Shown in pieces: positions 26,201 to 36,884 of a stretch of 64,000 nt of DNA (its first letter is position 1; each line of letters starts with the position of its first letter). The position numbers and the translations under genes were made by a program. The notes under the pieces are model-generated. The model did no database searches, was not told the origin of the DNA, and worked only from the letters and a program-made list of their open reading frames with translations. This DNA comes from Cocos nucifera (Eukaryota; Streptophyta; Magnoliopsida; Arecales; Arecaceae), in NCBI GenBank assembly GCA_006176705.1, contig QRFJ01000296.1:876251-940250 (forward strand). Reading direction: 5' to 3'.

Positions 26201-29200
26201 ACAAGAATTCAAACTTACATCAGTATATCATATGTTTCCAGCATCCTAACAGCAAAACTGCAGCCACTGACAAGAATCACGAAAGTAAAACATATTCTGC
26301 GACAAGGATATCAGAGCAGTATGGAACAAGAGAAAATTATATAAATTTCATTTGACAAAAAAAAAAAAAAAAAAATCTCATTGGTACAAAATATTAGAAA
26401 ATTTTAATTTATATTACTAACTGTATTTCATAGAATAGACATGTGCTGTAAGAGAAATCTCAAAATAGGAGGTGAAGTTTCAAAAAAGACATAAGCACGT
26501 GCATGTACTGTAAGAGCAATCCCAAAATAGGAAGTGAAGCTTCAAAATATAGATTATTCATCAGCGGCCTATTAGATTCTCTATTATGTTTTTTGTTTGG
26601 TTTCTCTTTCCTTGACACGATTAGTCTACCAAAATTTCCTGACTTCCTTGCAGAATTTTGCCAGCATTTCAGTGTCACAATTGCAAATCTACAATTCCAG
26701 CTCTGTTACTAAGATTAAAAGCTATCCCTGCAGTGCATCTTAGTCATTCTCAACTTACACTTCCCGTAATTATGGTTATTGACACAGGCATCAGGATCCG
26801 GTATTCATCGTAAAAGCTTACTCAAGCTCTGGTAACAAAGTTAAATAAAAGGATTCATCATGTAGAACTTCCAAAATAACCTTCTCTCCTCCCACAACCA
26901 TGAATATATTAGATATCAAAATATTTTAGAAAAGAATGAAAAGTTGTCTTCCCAATCAAAGGTTGTTAGTCTATTGAAGAGTCTCACTGGCAGATCTTTC
27001 TGCAACTTCCTGAACAATTGATTAGGCATTACCTCTGTACTTTCAATACTTTCAAGGTGAGAACTGTCAGTTTCACAAAAACGCACATGGTCTGGAATTC
27101 TCTAACTTTAGCCTTGGGCCAACCATCTGCTGCCAGGCCAGACAATCGAACAGGTTAAGGAAGCTGCTAGATGATATATTCATCATACAGTGGCATCTAG
27201 GAGGAGGAACTGCCATGTCTTCTTTCAGTAGAGAATTTTAGGTTATGTAATAGATGCCCATTCGCAAGCTATTTGCAGCAACAGGCTTTGCTTTCTTACG
27301 TAGGAATGGTGGGAAAGGACCATCCACATTCATATAGATGCACTAAGATTTTCTGATTTCATTTGATGATTATTTCCTAATTCTGTTCCTTCTTTGTTGT
27401 TGTTCCTCATCCCAACAGCCCCTACCCATTGAGCATTGCTCCTAACTGCGGTGAACCTGCCTACAAGTTTTGGTTAGTGGCATCACTGGCTCTCTTCTTC
27501 ATTGGACTCAGCAGCCACTCCTATCCCATATTTTCACCATGCTTCCCCATACTTGTGCTGCTTAACAATTAGTAGCAGCACTCATAAGCAAACCAATCCT
27601 GTCCCACCCCACTAGTCTCTCTCATCGATAGTGTCACCAATGACTTCCCCCACCAAACCCATTTCCAGGATGACACGTACACAAGGTTACTGATCTAAAC
27701 ATGGTAGATGTGGCTAGAAATCCAGTAGATAAATCCCCTAAATTTGTTGAGTATATAGAAAAGAATATGTGGCACTAGCACTTTATGCAACTCTGGAATT
27801 AAAATCAAAACTAGGCACATGAACAAATACATGCTGTTGTATTGTGCTTCATGTGGTAATACAATGCTTCATGCTTCATATATAAATCTGGCTTAGATTG
27901 GATTCAATCACATTGCAGAGATTACATACATCATGAAGCCTTAGAGACCAATACTACTTGGGAAATTTTGACTGGGTGCATTTTCTTGAAGGGAGACCCT
28001 ATAAGTTCATTAGTCTTGCAGCACTTACAAGCATCAAACGTATGCAAAAGAATAGATTAGCATAATCATAATAAAACTTCCTCTCTTCCATCAAGAACCA
28101 TGAAGAAAATATTACAACATGCAAAGATTGCCTTATATACCACATATAAACTGCATGCAAAGGTTTCTGATGATGGAGTATTCTTTTGAGAGCATGCAAA
28201 ATAGAACTGTAAAACAAAACTATATAAAATAAAAGCTACAAAAGATTAGCATTCTTCCTTCGAGTGATTCAAGTACCTGTAGCCAGCTTGAACAGTAACT
28301 CGGCTCTTATAAGTTGCAATTTTTGCTTTCCTCCAGCGAATGATGCTCAGGGACAAATTCATAGGGCTGCAACTTACAAGAGATTGTGGTGATGGCTTCA
28401 AGGGACAACCTTAAAGCAGTAGAAAATGAAAAGAATTAGCATGGAATTACTTCAAACAACTGTTTCATGATGTGATAATTTTGAATAAATATGTTCTTTA
28501 ATTCCTGTCCTCAAACATGTTGCAAATGTTATTCAGAAACAAAATCTCACATAAAGGGAAAGGCTACATTCTGTTAGATTATTTGAATGTAACTTATACA
28601 CGCAGAAAAAAGACCGGAAAATAAGGCTTGGTATATGAAGTATAATTTTCTCAAAAAACATTAAGTATATGGTTGTATTCATTAACAGATCTTCTACTAT
28701 ATAATTTTGCATATGCAGTTACTCATACTATGGCTGATTCATTCACAATGAATGTGGGTCCATGTGAGCGTCATTGACAAGATTTTTGTTGTAATCACAT
28801 AATCTCAATACCATGATCTCTAACAATTTATTTGGCCAATCAAATCCTCCGATTTGGTTCGTTCTGATACCTTGACTCATATCAGAAATTACTTAACCAT
28901 CTATGATTTCTTCGAGATGAGTGCTGGTCTATTCATGTATCATTGATCGATGTTCTTCTATTTTTGAAATCATTTAATTCACTACTATGACTTCCATCCA
29001 AGAGATTTGAGCCATCAAAAACCTTTCAACTTGATAATAGATGAAAAATCTGATAATAGATGAGACACTCGTGTCAAGAAATTCATGGCACCTTCTTTTC
29101 TGTTCCTTAGCAAATACCAATTGCATTTCCACAAGCACAAGCAAAATTTTATTGCTAAGGCCTGAGAATAAGCTTCTTGAAACTTCTTGCACAATACTTC

Positions 29201-29743
29201 CTCTTCCGTTTTCGAAACCTAAAAATCTCCGCACTGTGTAACATAACTTTAAAATAATATAAAAATAACAGGAATATAAACTAAACTTTTCGTTTCTAAA
29301 GAATCTTGAATTCATTCCCACGGAACGAAAGGGGATTATGGTAGGCGCTTCATCCATCCATTTCCTTCAGATGTTGCATAAATTGCAACAAATCCAAGAG
29401 GAAATCAATCCAGAAAATAAAACCCAATTCATTCAACAAATCTAAAATCAACCGATCACCAATAGGCTCAAATAAATCCCAATCAAAACTACGGATCCAA
29501 CTATCAACTACTGCTGAAAAAGAAAAAATTACCAAAACTAACTCTAAATGGACATAACAAAACCTAAAAAGAAGCTTCAACCCAAATCAGTTCGTCCGAA
29601 TCGCAAAAATATGGGAAACTGAAGAAAGTTGGACGATTAAACGAGAGATCCAACGGAATCGATTGGGGGAGGAGCGAAGTACAGGAGAGCGCCGGAGGGC
29701 GGAGATCTCGGATGGAGACGAACGAATTCGCGATGGCCGCCAT
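23275..29743 (-). CDS. Small chloroplast envelope-type membrane protein, 5 exons, 170 aa
   Basis: Exons: 29743-29683, 28409-28277, 26181-26085, 25488-25402, 23409-23275; every junction is GT..AG and the frame is continuous. Residues 1 to about 60 are Ser/Arg/Pro-rich with almost no acids, as in a chloroplast transit peptide. Then comes SDGGRPSSASIF and one Gly-rich hydrophobic segment (FIGGFVLGGIIVGTLGCVYA, about 76-95). The soluble tail is charged and helical (ISKILAGADRKDLMRKLPKF, then EEKALERTRKILADKIEQLN), a probable coiled coil, ending in EAAI. From memory this matches the plant family typified by Arabidopsis At1g42960, annotated as a chloroplast inner-envelope protein of unknown function. 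The function is not known to me. Exon 1 ends at TCC T|GTACTT; other GT sites exist, but this one joins the phases. Confidence 0.85.
23410..28276 (-). other. Introns 2-4 of the envelope protein gene
   Basis: Non-coding intervals 23410-25401, 25489-26084 and 26182-28276. I see no nested gene, LTR or TIR pair. A poly(A) run at 26358-26376 could mark an old retroposed tail. Confidence 0.5.
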
Positions 29744-30000
29744 GGCGATTGCTCCTTTTGATCACTCTTTCCCGGAAAATTTTAGAAGAGGCAAACGAAT
29801 TAGGGGAAGATAAGAGAGGTCAGAAGCGGAAGTGCTTCTTCGTAGGGATCGAATGAAAGGCTTTCCTCGATAACATCGATGCATAGGATTTGATTCATTT
29901 GAAGGAAATAATAATTAGAAAATAAATGAATAAAACAAAATGGGTCTGGATCTGGAGCTCTGCACTGCTACGTGGCATCTGACAGGACGCGAAATATCGG
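29744..30000 (-). promoter_or_regulatory. 5' flank of the envelope protein gene
   Basis: Presumed leader and promoter above ATG 29743. No clear TATA box; GA-rich near the start codon. Confidence 0.3.
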
Positions 30001-30029
30001 TACGTTTCACTCCGCTCCATATAGGCCGT

Positions 30030-30547
30030 TCATAATTCGATTTCGGATCGAAAATCAATCCGCATCGAACTAAAAAATTAAAATTAAAATTAAATCAAAT
30101 TAAATATTTTTAATTTAATTTTTTATTTAATTTAATTAAAAATTTAAAAATTTAAAAATTATATTAAAATTAAAATCATAATTTATATTCTATTGTTTAT
30201 TATATTATAAACTTGATGGATGATTGGATATTTAAATTTAATCTATTGTTATAATTTATTGTGTTCCTGTTTGCTGGTTTGTATTATAGATGGTATGGTA
30301 TTTTATATATTATATTTTATTTATTATTAATTTATAATTTATCAATTATTGATATTTTATTATTTATTAATTATTAATTTTTAATATAAAAAATTATTAA
30401 TCAATAAATTTAATAGATTTTGAATTTAATTAAATATAATATAATAAACTAACAATGAATCGATAATAATTATTTGAATATATTATTTTAAAAATAGATA
30501 ATAAAATATAAAAATATAAAAAAATTAAATAACTGAATCGAATCGAA
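30030..30547. repeat. AT-rich repeat with TCGGATCGAA-like ends
   Basis: Starts with TTCGATTTCGGATCGAAAATC and ends with AACTGAATCGAATCG, enclosing simple AAATTAAA-type DNA. Resembles non-autonomous repeats of plant genomes; superfamily not assignable. Confidence 0.4.
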
Positions 30548-31165
30548 ATTTTCACTGAAGAGCCGATTATGTTGGTTTGACGTGAATCACGGGCTAGCCT
30601 ATAAGAAAAGTTCAAGAATCAGTATGGCACTTTTCGATTTAGGATCCTCCAATGCGCAAGTCAGCTGAAGTCTTATCAACAGATAGTATAAATAAAATAA
30701 TTGAAAGACAGAATGGAAGAATTTGAGTGAAAAGAAATTCGATCTTCCTTCAGTAGAAAAGTTGAAAAATAATTTTAGCAGAGTTTTGACTCTGTGAACT
30801 TGCGCTTACCTTGAAGAGATATTCTGCCCTCTATTTATAGAGGAATTCACTTATGCCTTAAGGAAAGTTTGTCAGACCTTGTTATAATAGATTGACGCTA
30901 AAGGAAAGGCAAGCTCATAGAGCCAAAATTATGTTAAAATTGATTCTCGACTTTTCCACTGAAGGAAGATCGAATCCTTCTTCACTCAAATTCTTCCATT
31001 CTACCTTTCAATTCATTAATTTTTACTATCTGTTGACAAAGTTTCAACTGACTTAAGCATTAGAAGATCCTAAATCGGAGGGTATCCCATCGGTTCTTGA
31101 ATTTTTCTTGCAGACTAGTCCTTGATCCACATCAAACCAACTTAATCGGCTCTCTAGTGCGAATC
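30548..31165. repeat. Long imperfect inverted repeat made of two head-to-head LTR fragments
   Basis: The left arm (about 30548-30800) and right arm (about 30930-31165) are reverse complements over about 240 bp with scattered mismatches. Shared landmarks include AGAGCCGATTA, GATTTAGGATC, CAACAGATAGTA, AATGGAAGAATTTGAGTGAA and CGATCTTCCTTCAGT. Each arm matches the R/U5-like part of the LTR at 17014-18058, so the locus is two copies of one LTR family in opposite orientation. The spacer contains a TATA element on the minus strand (CTATAAATAGAG, about 30829-30840). Confidence 0.8.
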
Positions 31166-31442
31166 TTCTCAACCATCTAAAGCCCTGCTACAACAGATTT
31201 TAAGACCCATTTTATCCAAAATCAAAATTCAAATAGGACTCCTTTCAATTGCAATGGGAGAGTCATCTATTTTTATTCTCATTCCAACCCTCAACTCTCC
31301 TCAACCAAACATTCTTATATTTGCAATTATAATGAAAGTATTGATGGTCATTATCCTTCTATTTTTAATAAATAAACTTCAACTTTTGGTTGGTATGTAG
31401 TATCTTATTTGGAACAAGAGTTGGTTTCTCTCTCTCTCTCTC

Positions 31443-31473
<31 letters not shown>

Positions 31474-33720
31474 TTGTAGACTCAAGGCCAAAAATTAGAC
31501 CAATGAGTATTTTGCATTGCAATACAATGGAGGATAAAAAAGAAATATATGAATTATTTTGGAGATTACATCTATTAAATTTACTTCGGGTAATTAGAAT
31601 CATGAAACCACCAACATCTATCAATATTATACAAGTTGGGGGTTATTACATATCTAAAACTCTACATCTAGCAAATTCCTAGAGCATTTTGTCAAATGTT
31701 GCTTAAAGGGGGATATGATTAGCATGAGTTAGTTCCTATTCTCATAATATGAATTGACAAAAATAAATGTGTATGTAGTTAATTGACAGCCATTCATATA
31801 TCATATTAGCTTAGGATTAATAAGGGTAATGATTTAAACCACTAAAAGATATTCTTAATTCCTAGTAAATCAATTTTTTTGGGAAAAGACCATGGCACCC
31901 TTATATTAACTTCAAGATAGAGGTCACATATGACTAGAGTGGACATCATGGATCAAAGGCATACCTATTTTATCTATTTAGAAATAAGAATTTATCCAAT
32001 GATTAAATATAAATGGCTGTGTGAATCAATATGTATTGATTCACACAAACAAGAAGTAAATCCCGAAAACCCGCTTCACGTAAATATTGTTGGCGATAAG
32101 TTCCCTGGCCAGCCAATCAATGCATTGATGTAGTTATTTAATGCATAACATATATACATGGAGAAAGGTTGATTGGAACATTATTTAAAATATTGACAAA
32201 TGGAGGGTAGTTATTAGCGAGGATACTGAATTAAACGATTTCATTCTCTAGCAGAGCATGCAGACCATAGGTCCTTGGGTTACTCCTACTATTAACTCAA
32301 TAAGTAATTTGAAAAAAGTTACATCATTTATACATGTTCACCAAATCCATGCGGGCTAATGAAATGTTACAACTCTTGTGTGTTGGAGTCAATACAATGC
32401 TTTACGAATTAGTTCCTTCCGGGTTTCTCATGCTAACAGCAAAGCTCGCTATCAAAACTTTTTAATCTCTGTAGCTACTTTCCTTTTTTTACCGAAAATA
32501 TTTATTCTAATTCTTGCTCCAAAGTAGAGACTTAGATGATAGGTATTAAAACTTAAATATAAATACTCTATCTCTTTGTAGATGAAAGATGATTTTCAGA
32601 AATTAATATCATGCTACACAATTTACATTTGTCCTACCAATTGATGCGTGGTGCTATTAATGTTATGTGGACTTGTTTCCTTCACATGAATTGTTCTCCA
32701 ACCTTAATACATAATGGTGTGACATCTGGGAATATAAACCGGCATCCATAGATCCAATGATGCATGTAAGAAATGCACCATCATTTTTTAAAGGAATAGT
32801 TTACAATAATATAATCCACTTTCGTTTAACAAGAAAAATAAAAGGTCAATCAACTTATATTTTATATTGGGTTAACCATCTGAAAAATTTTATGTTTTTG
32901 CGTCTTTTTCTAAATTTAGCACGTCATCCTTCCTTTTTTTCTCAATCAAATATGTATATTTATTATAAAATATTTCAACGTTGGCCTATTGCTGGCATTC
33001 AATTTTGTCGTTGAACTGTCGTCATGGAAATGTCGTGAAAATTTTAAATATGAAAATAATAATAATGAGATGAAAATAACGTGAAATAAAATAAGTTAAA
33101 TAGATATTAAAAAAAAAAAAAAAATCGCTGTCTCCCTCCCATCCAAACCCCTTCCGCACCTCTCCTCCACCTCTCCTCTTCCAGCTCGTTTATTTTACAA
33201 GATATAGATATTAAAAAAAATCATTCCGGACGGTCGACTAACTGGGAAGAATCATTCCGGACGGAAAGGGCAAAGACGCGACTACTATTTCGACGAAGCC
33301 ATTCGCTACCTCAGGTCCCTCAAGCTGGTCTAATTATTAGGTGGAATGGACCACGCCAAGGCTCTTGATGCTACTCTACTGTAGTAATAACATCAACAGC
33401 AGCACCTCCATAGCTGGTAGCGCTGTATACATATATTAGTGCTAGTGTTAGTTTGCGGTAGTAATTGGCACTTGCAGTAGCAGCACCTCCATTCGCTACC
33501 TTTTTCTTTTTGTTTTCTTTTACTCACCTTATGTAATGAGGGAGGGAGAGAGAGAGAGAGAGAGCGCGAGGACGGGATGATAAGATTGGGCTCATGGGGG
33601 TCCTAAGCAAAGGAGAGAGAAACCAATCGGCCCTCTCCACATGGCTCCAACGATTAACGGTGGGAGTCAGCACTCTAGTGCATTCCATTAGTAGGGATGT
33701 GAGGCTTCTCTCTCACCCTC
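31166..33720. other. Intergenic DNA without recognisable genes
   Basis: Apart from the palindrome at 31427-31472, a poly(A) run at 33111-33124 and a (GA)n run near 33545-33564, I see nothing I can assign. ORFs at 31930-32133 and 32757-33014 have no family signal. Confidence 0.4.
31427..31472. repeat. 46-bp perfect palindrome (TC)n(TA)n(GA)n
   Basis: Eight TC units, seven TA units and eight GA units form a perfect self-complementary sequence centred at 31449.5, able to extrude as a cruciform or form an RNA hairpin. Confidence 0.95.
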
Positions 33721-33739
33721 TCTCTCCTTGTCTTTTTAT

Positions 33740-34135
33740 GGTGGGGATGAAGGGACTAGGGAGTATGATGGTCCAAGGAGTCGGGCAGTCGGGGAAGCCG
33801 CACTACCCCAAGCGATCGTCCTTCCGCCGGGTTATCCGGGGTTGGTATGTCGGGCGGTGATTTCACCGCGGGCAACGGGACGGATGGGGAGTCCATCAAG
33901 GGGGCAGGATGCGGGCGAGAACCTCGCGATCGAGAAGCACACGGGGCCCAGGATGGTGTCGATGGCGAACGCAGGGCCCAACACCAACAACTCCCAGTTC
34001 TTCATCTGCACCGTCCCGACCCTCTGGCTCGAAGGCAAGCACTTCTTGTCCGGCCACGTCGTCGAGGGGATGGACGTTGCAGAGCCATCGAGGAGATGGA
34101 CGTTGCCAGAACCATCGAGGAGGTGGGCTGCCATC
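33740..34135 (+). pseudogene. Cyclophilin (peptidyl-prolyl isomerase) pseudogene
   Basis: Three frames together give a cyclophilin core. One reads GKPHYPKRSSFRRVI (33594-33860 frame), the next GGDFTAGNGTDGESIKGAG (33847 frame), the third KHTGPRMVSMANAGPNTNNS then QFFICT and HFLSGHVVEGMDV (33728 frame). These match the plant cyclophilin order KP-HYKGSSFHRVI, GGDFT-GNGTGGESIYG, KHTGPG-LSMANAGP-TNGSQFFICT and GQVVEG-DV. Frameshifts between blocks, loss of the N-terminus and a 26-bp tandem duplication at 34069-34120 show it is dead. No introns are seen, so it may be a processed copy, although many plant cytosolic cyclophilin genes are naturally intronless. Confidence 0.85.
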
Positions 34136-34139
34136 CGAT

Positions 34140-34447
34140 ACGGATCAGATATTAAGATATTATATCTATTTAATTCAACGAATATAAATATTAGAAACAA
34201 AAATTTATATTTATATTTATTCTAAATAAATATAAAAATAAATAAAATACTAAAATTATAAATATAAATATATATATATATTGAATTATTAAATTTCATG
34301 ATCATAAATTTAAAAAATATTATTAAATATATAATAAATTAAGTTAATAATATATTAATATATTTATTTATTTTATATAAAAATTAATAAATTATATATA
34401 AAATTAAATAAAATTATAAATAAAATTAAATATTTAAATATGAATCA
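34140..34447. repeat. AT-rich repeat interrupted by the Tat element (left part)
   Basis: Sequence from about 34130 (GCCATCCGATACGGATC) into AT-rich DNA, resuming at 42593-42740 on the other side of the retrotransposon (GATAGGATCCGATC then CATCCC). The ends resemble the TGCCATCCC and GGATCGG termini of the hAT-type repeats. Confidence 0.5.
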
Positions 34448-35145
34448 TGTTGACGCTGAATCTAGCCGTCGTCGGAGTCAGCTGGAGTGGAGGCCGATGA
34501 GGTCGCCGTCGGAGACCTGCAAAATAAAGTTTCGTTCAGAACTGGTAGAGGGTGGCTCCAGTAGGACCCTCCGACGATCAAGTCAGCGCCAACAGGGATG
34601 GAGTGCTCAGTGTGGAGTTCAATAGAGTTTTGAGGAGAAGAGAAGGGTTTTCAAAACCTAGCGTAAACGTATTTGGAGGGTCCTTTTTATAGAGAAAGCT
34701 TGTTGTAACTGCCTTGATTAGTGACTGTCGTAACCGTCTTGATCAATGTCGATCGTTATTGACTTGATAAATGCCGATCATTATTGACTTGATAAATGTC
34801 GATCGTTATTATCGTGTAACCGTTTAGTAGTGGGATCGCCTGCAGGAATCCATCATAAAAAGTTCGACTTTCATGGAAGTTCGGCCATTGAGAAGCCCGT
34901 CCGCTGAAGAAGTCCGAAGGGGGTCCGACTTTCGTAGAAGCTCGGCTGCTGGAGCAGTTTGCAGGAAGTCCGGCTTACGTAGAATCTCGGTCGCTGGAGG
35001 AGTCTGCAGGGAGTCCAGCTTCCGTAGAAGTCCGTCCGCTGGAGGTTCGGTTGAAGCCCGTCTGCTAAAGCTCTTCTGCAGCTACTAGTTGTATTAGGCT
35101 GAGCATCGAATTAGACTTCGGTGGGAGTGGGGTTTATCCCCAACA
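34448..35145 (-). repeat. 3' LTR of the Tat element
   Basis: 698 bp, TGTTGACGCTG to TTATCCCCAACA on the + strand. The element reads on the minus strand, so U3 is at the high-coordinate end. U3 contains a 45-bp tandem array (about 34870-35090); a TATA element (TATAAAAAG) lies at 34683-34691 on the minus strand. Confidence 0.95.
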
Positions 35146-35162
35146 CTAGCCCCCCACTCTCG
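35146..35162 (-). other. Polypurine tract of the Tat element
   Basis: On the minus strand GAGAGTGGGGGGCTAG directly precedes the 3' LTR (TGTTGGGG), the expected position for plus-strand priming. Confidence 0.7.
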
Positions 35163-35384
35163 AGTTTGAAAATTGAAAGAAGGGAGTGCAGAAAAGACGA
35201 CTGCCGAAGTCTTCCTCTGAGCCCCGCGCTGATCCAGGTCGAAGCTCGGGGGAGATCTCATCTCAGGACGAGGTTATCTCCGATCTTATCTCTGGCCGAA
35301 GTAGAAGTTGAAGCTCTCCAATCGAGGTTGGCCCGATCGCTCGGAGGAGATCTTATCTTGTTTGGCCGAGATTGATGCGGGCGC

Positions 35385-36115
35385 TCGCGTTAGGACGAGG
35401 TTCTCCTTCTGTTCCTAACTTCGACTTTGCTCGCGTGAGGACGAGGTTCTCCTCCTATTCCTAACGGGCTGTGGGGGCATATTCGGACCGTCGTCCATCT
35501 CCTCCCATCTCGTCCTTTGTGAACGAGGCCTTCGACTTTGCTCGCGTTAGGACGAGGTTCTCCTCCTGTTCCTAACGGGCTGTGGGGGCACATGCGGACC
35601 GTCGTCCGCGCCTCTCCCCCCGTCTTGTCCTTTGTGAACGAGGCCTTCGATTTTGCTCGCGTTAGGACAAGGTTCTCCTCCCATTCTTAACGGGCTGTGT
35701 GGGCACATGCGGACCGTCGTCCGCCCTCTCCCCATCTCGTCCTTTATGAACGAGGCCTTCGATTTTGCTCGCGTCAAGACGAGGTTCTCCTCCTATTCCT
35801 AACGGGCTATGGGGGCACATGTGGACCGTCGTCCGCGCCTCTCCTTCCATCTCATCCTTTGTGAACGAGGCCTTCGACTTTGCTCACATTAGGACGAAGT
35901 CCTCCTCCTATTCCTAACGGGCTATGGGGGCACATTCGAACCGTCGTCCGTCTTTCTCCGTCTTATCTAAGGTGAACAAGGCCTTCAATTTTGGAAAGGT
36001 CTTATTTCCTGCGGTCGATGTTAACCCGGGGGAGACCTTGTCTCCTGCAGCCGAGTTTTAGAGGTCTTTGACCTGCTCGTGTTAGGACGAGGTTCTCCTC
36101 CTATTCCTAACGGGC
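35385..36115 (-). repeat. ~113-bp tandem repeat array in the Tat 3' region
   Basis: The core ACGAGGTTCTCCTCC recurs at 35441, 35552, 35667, 35779 and 35894 (spacing 111, 115, 112, 115), with outlying copies at 35395 and 36087. Each unit has an inverted repeat CGTTAGGA..TCCTAACG enclosing GAGG-TTCT-CCTC. The array lies between the end of pol and the polypurine tract, a location where Tat/Ogre elements often carry satellites. Overlapping minus-strand ORFs here are repeat artefacts. Confidence 0.85.
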
Positions 36116-36347
36116 TACTTTTGCTCATTTCTTTTCTGCCATCACGTAATCCTCATGCCAGAAATCAATAATGCAGTACAAAGAAGTTTTTAAAGGACGT
36201 CTATTAATAATACATCCTCAAATTTTTTAAGTTCCATGGTCGGAGAAACACTACCCCTCTAAGTTCCTTCAGACGATAAGTTCCGAGTCGGATGACCTCC
36301 ATCACCTCATACAGACATTCCTAGTTTGGGGCGAGCTTTTCTTGATT

Positions 36348-36884
36348 CTAAGGTTGAGCGACAGCGGCTCGTCGGAGCACTAAGTCCCCCACTCTGAACG
36401 TCTTATTTTTAACCCTGGAGTTGTAATACCGAGCCACCTTCTGTTTATAGGCTGCCATCCGGATGCGGGCTTCCTCCCTCTTTTCTTCCAAAAGATCAAG
36501 GTTGACTCTGAGGTCCTGGGGGTTGTGCCGCTCGTTGAAGCCCATGACTCGTGCAGACGGAAGCTTAAGCTCGACCGGGATAATTGCCTCAGTACCGAAG
36601 GTCAAGACGAAGGGTGTTTCTTCGGTCGGCACCCTCTGAGTAGTTTGGTATGCCCAGAGGACATGGTAGAGTTCGTCCACCCAGGCCCCTTTTGCCCGAT
36701 CGAGTCTTACTTTGATTCCTTACAGCAGGGTCCGGTTGGTTATCTCAGCTTTCCCATTGGTCTGCAAGTGAGCCATCGATGTGAAGCGGTAGGAGATGTT
36801 TAGTCCTTCATAGAACTCGACGAACTGTCGCCCATTGTCGGTTATGAGGGTTCGGGGCAGACCGAACCGACAGACTAGTGACTT
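36348..36884 (-). pseudogene. Tat integrase C-terminal part
   Basis: Continues the integrase after the stop at 36885: LVCRFGLPRTLITDNGRQFV, then YRFTSMAHLQTNGKAEITNR (the second Asp and the Glu of the DD-E triad), a TAA near 36726, then ELYHVLWAYQTTQRVPTEET and FGTEAIIPVE, a typical Gypsy integrase tail. The stops look like single transitions (Trp TGG to TGA; Gln CAA to TAA). Confidence 0.85.

Noticed and set aside
35390..36115. CRISPR-like or coding tandem repeats
   Set aside because: Regular spacing of ~113 bp could suggest an array, but the units are repeated throughout with no unique spacers, the period is not a multiple of three, and the location is the 3' region of a Gypsy element in a plant genome.
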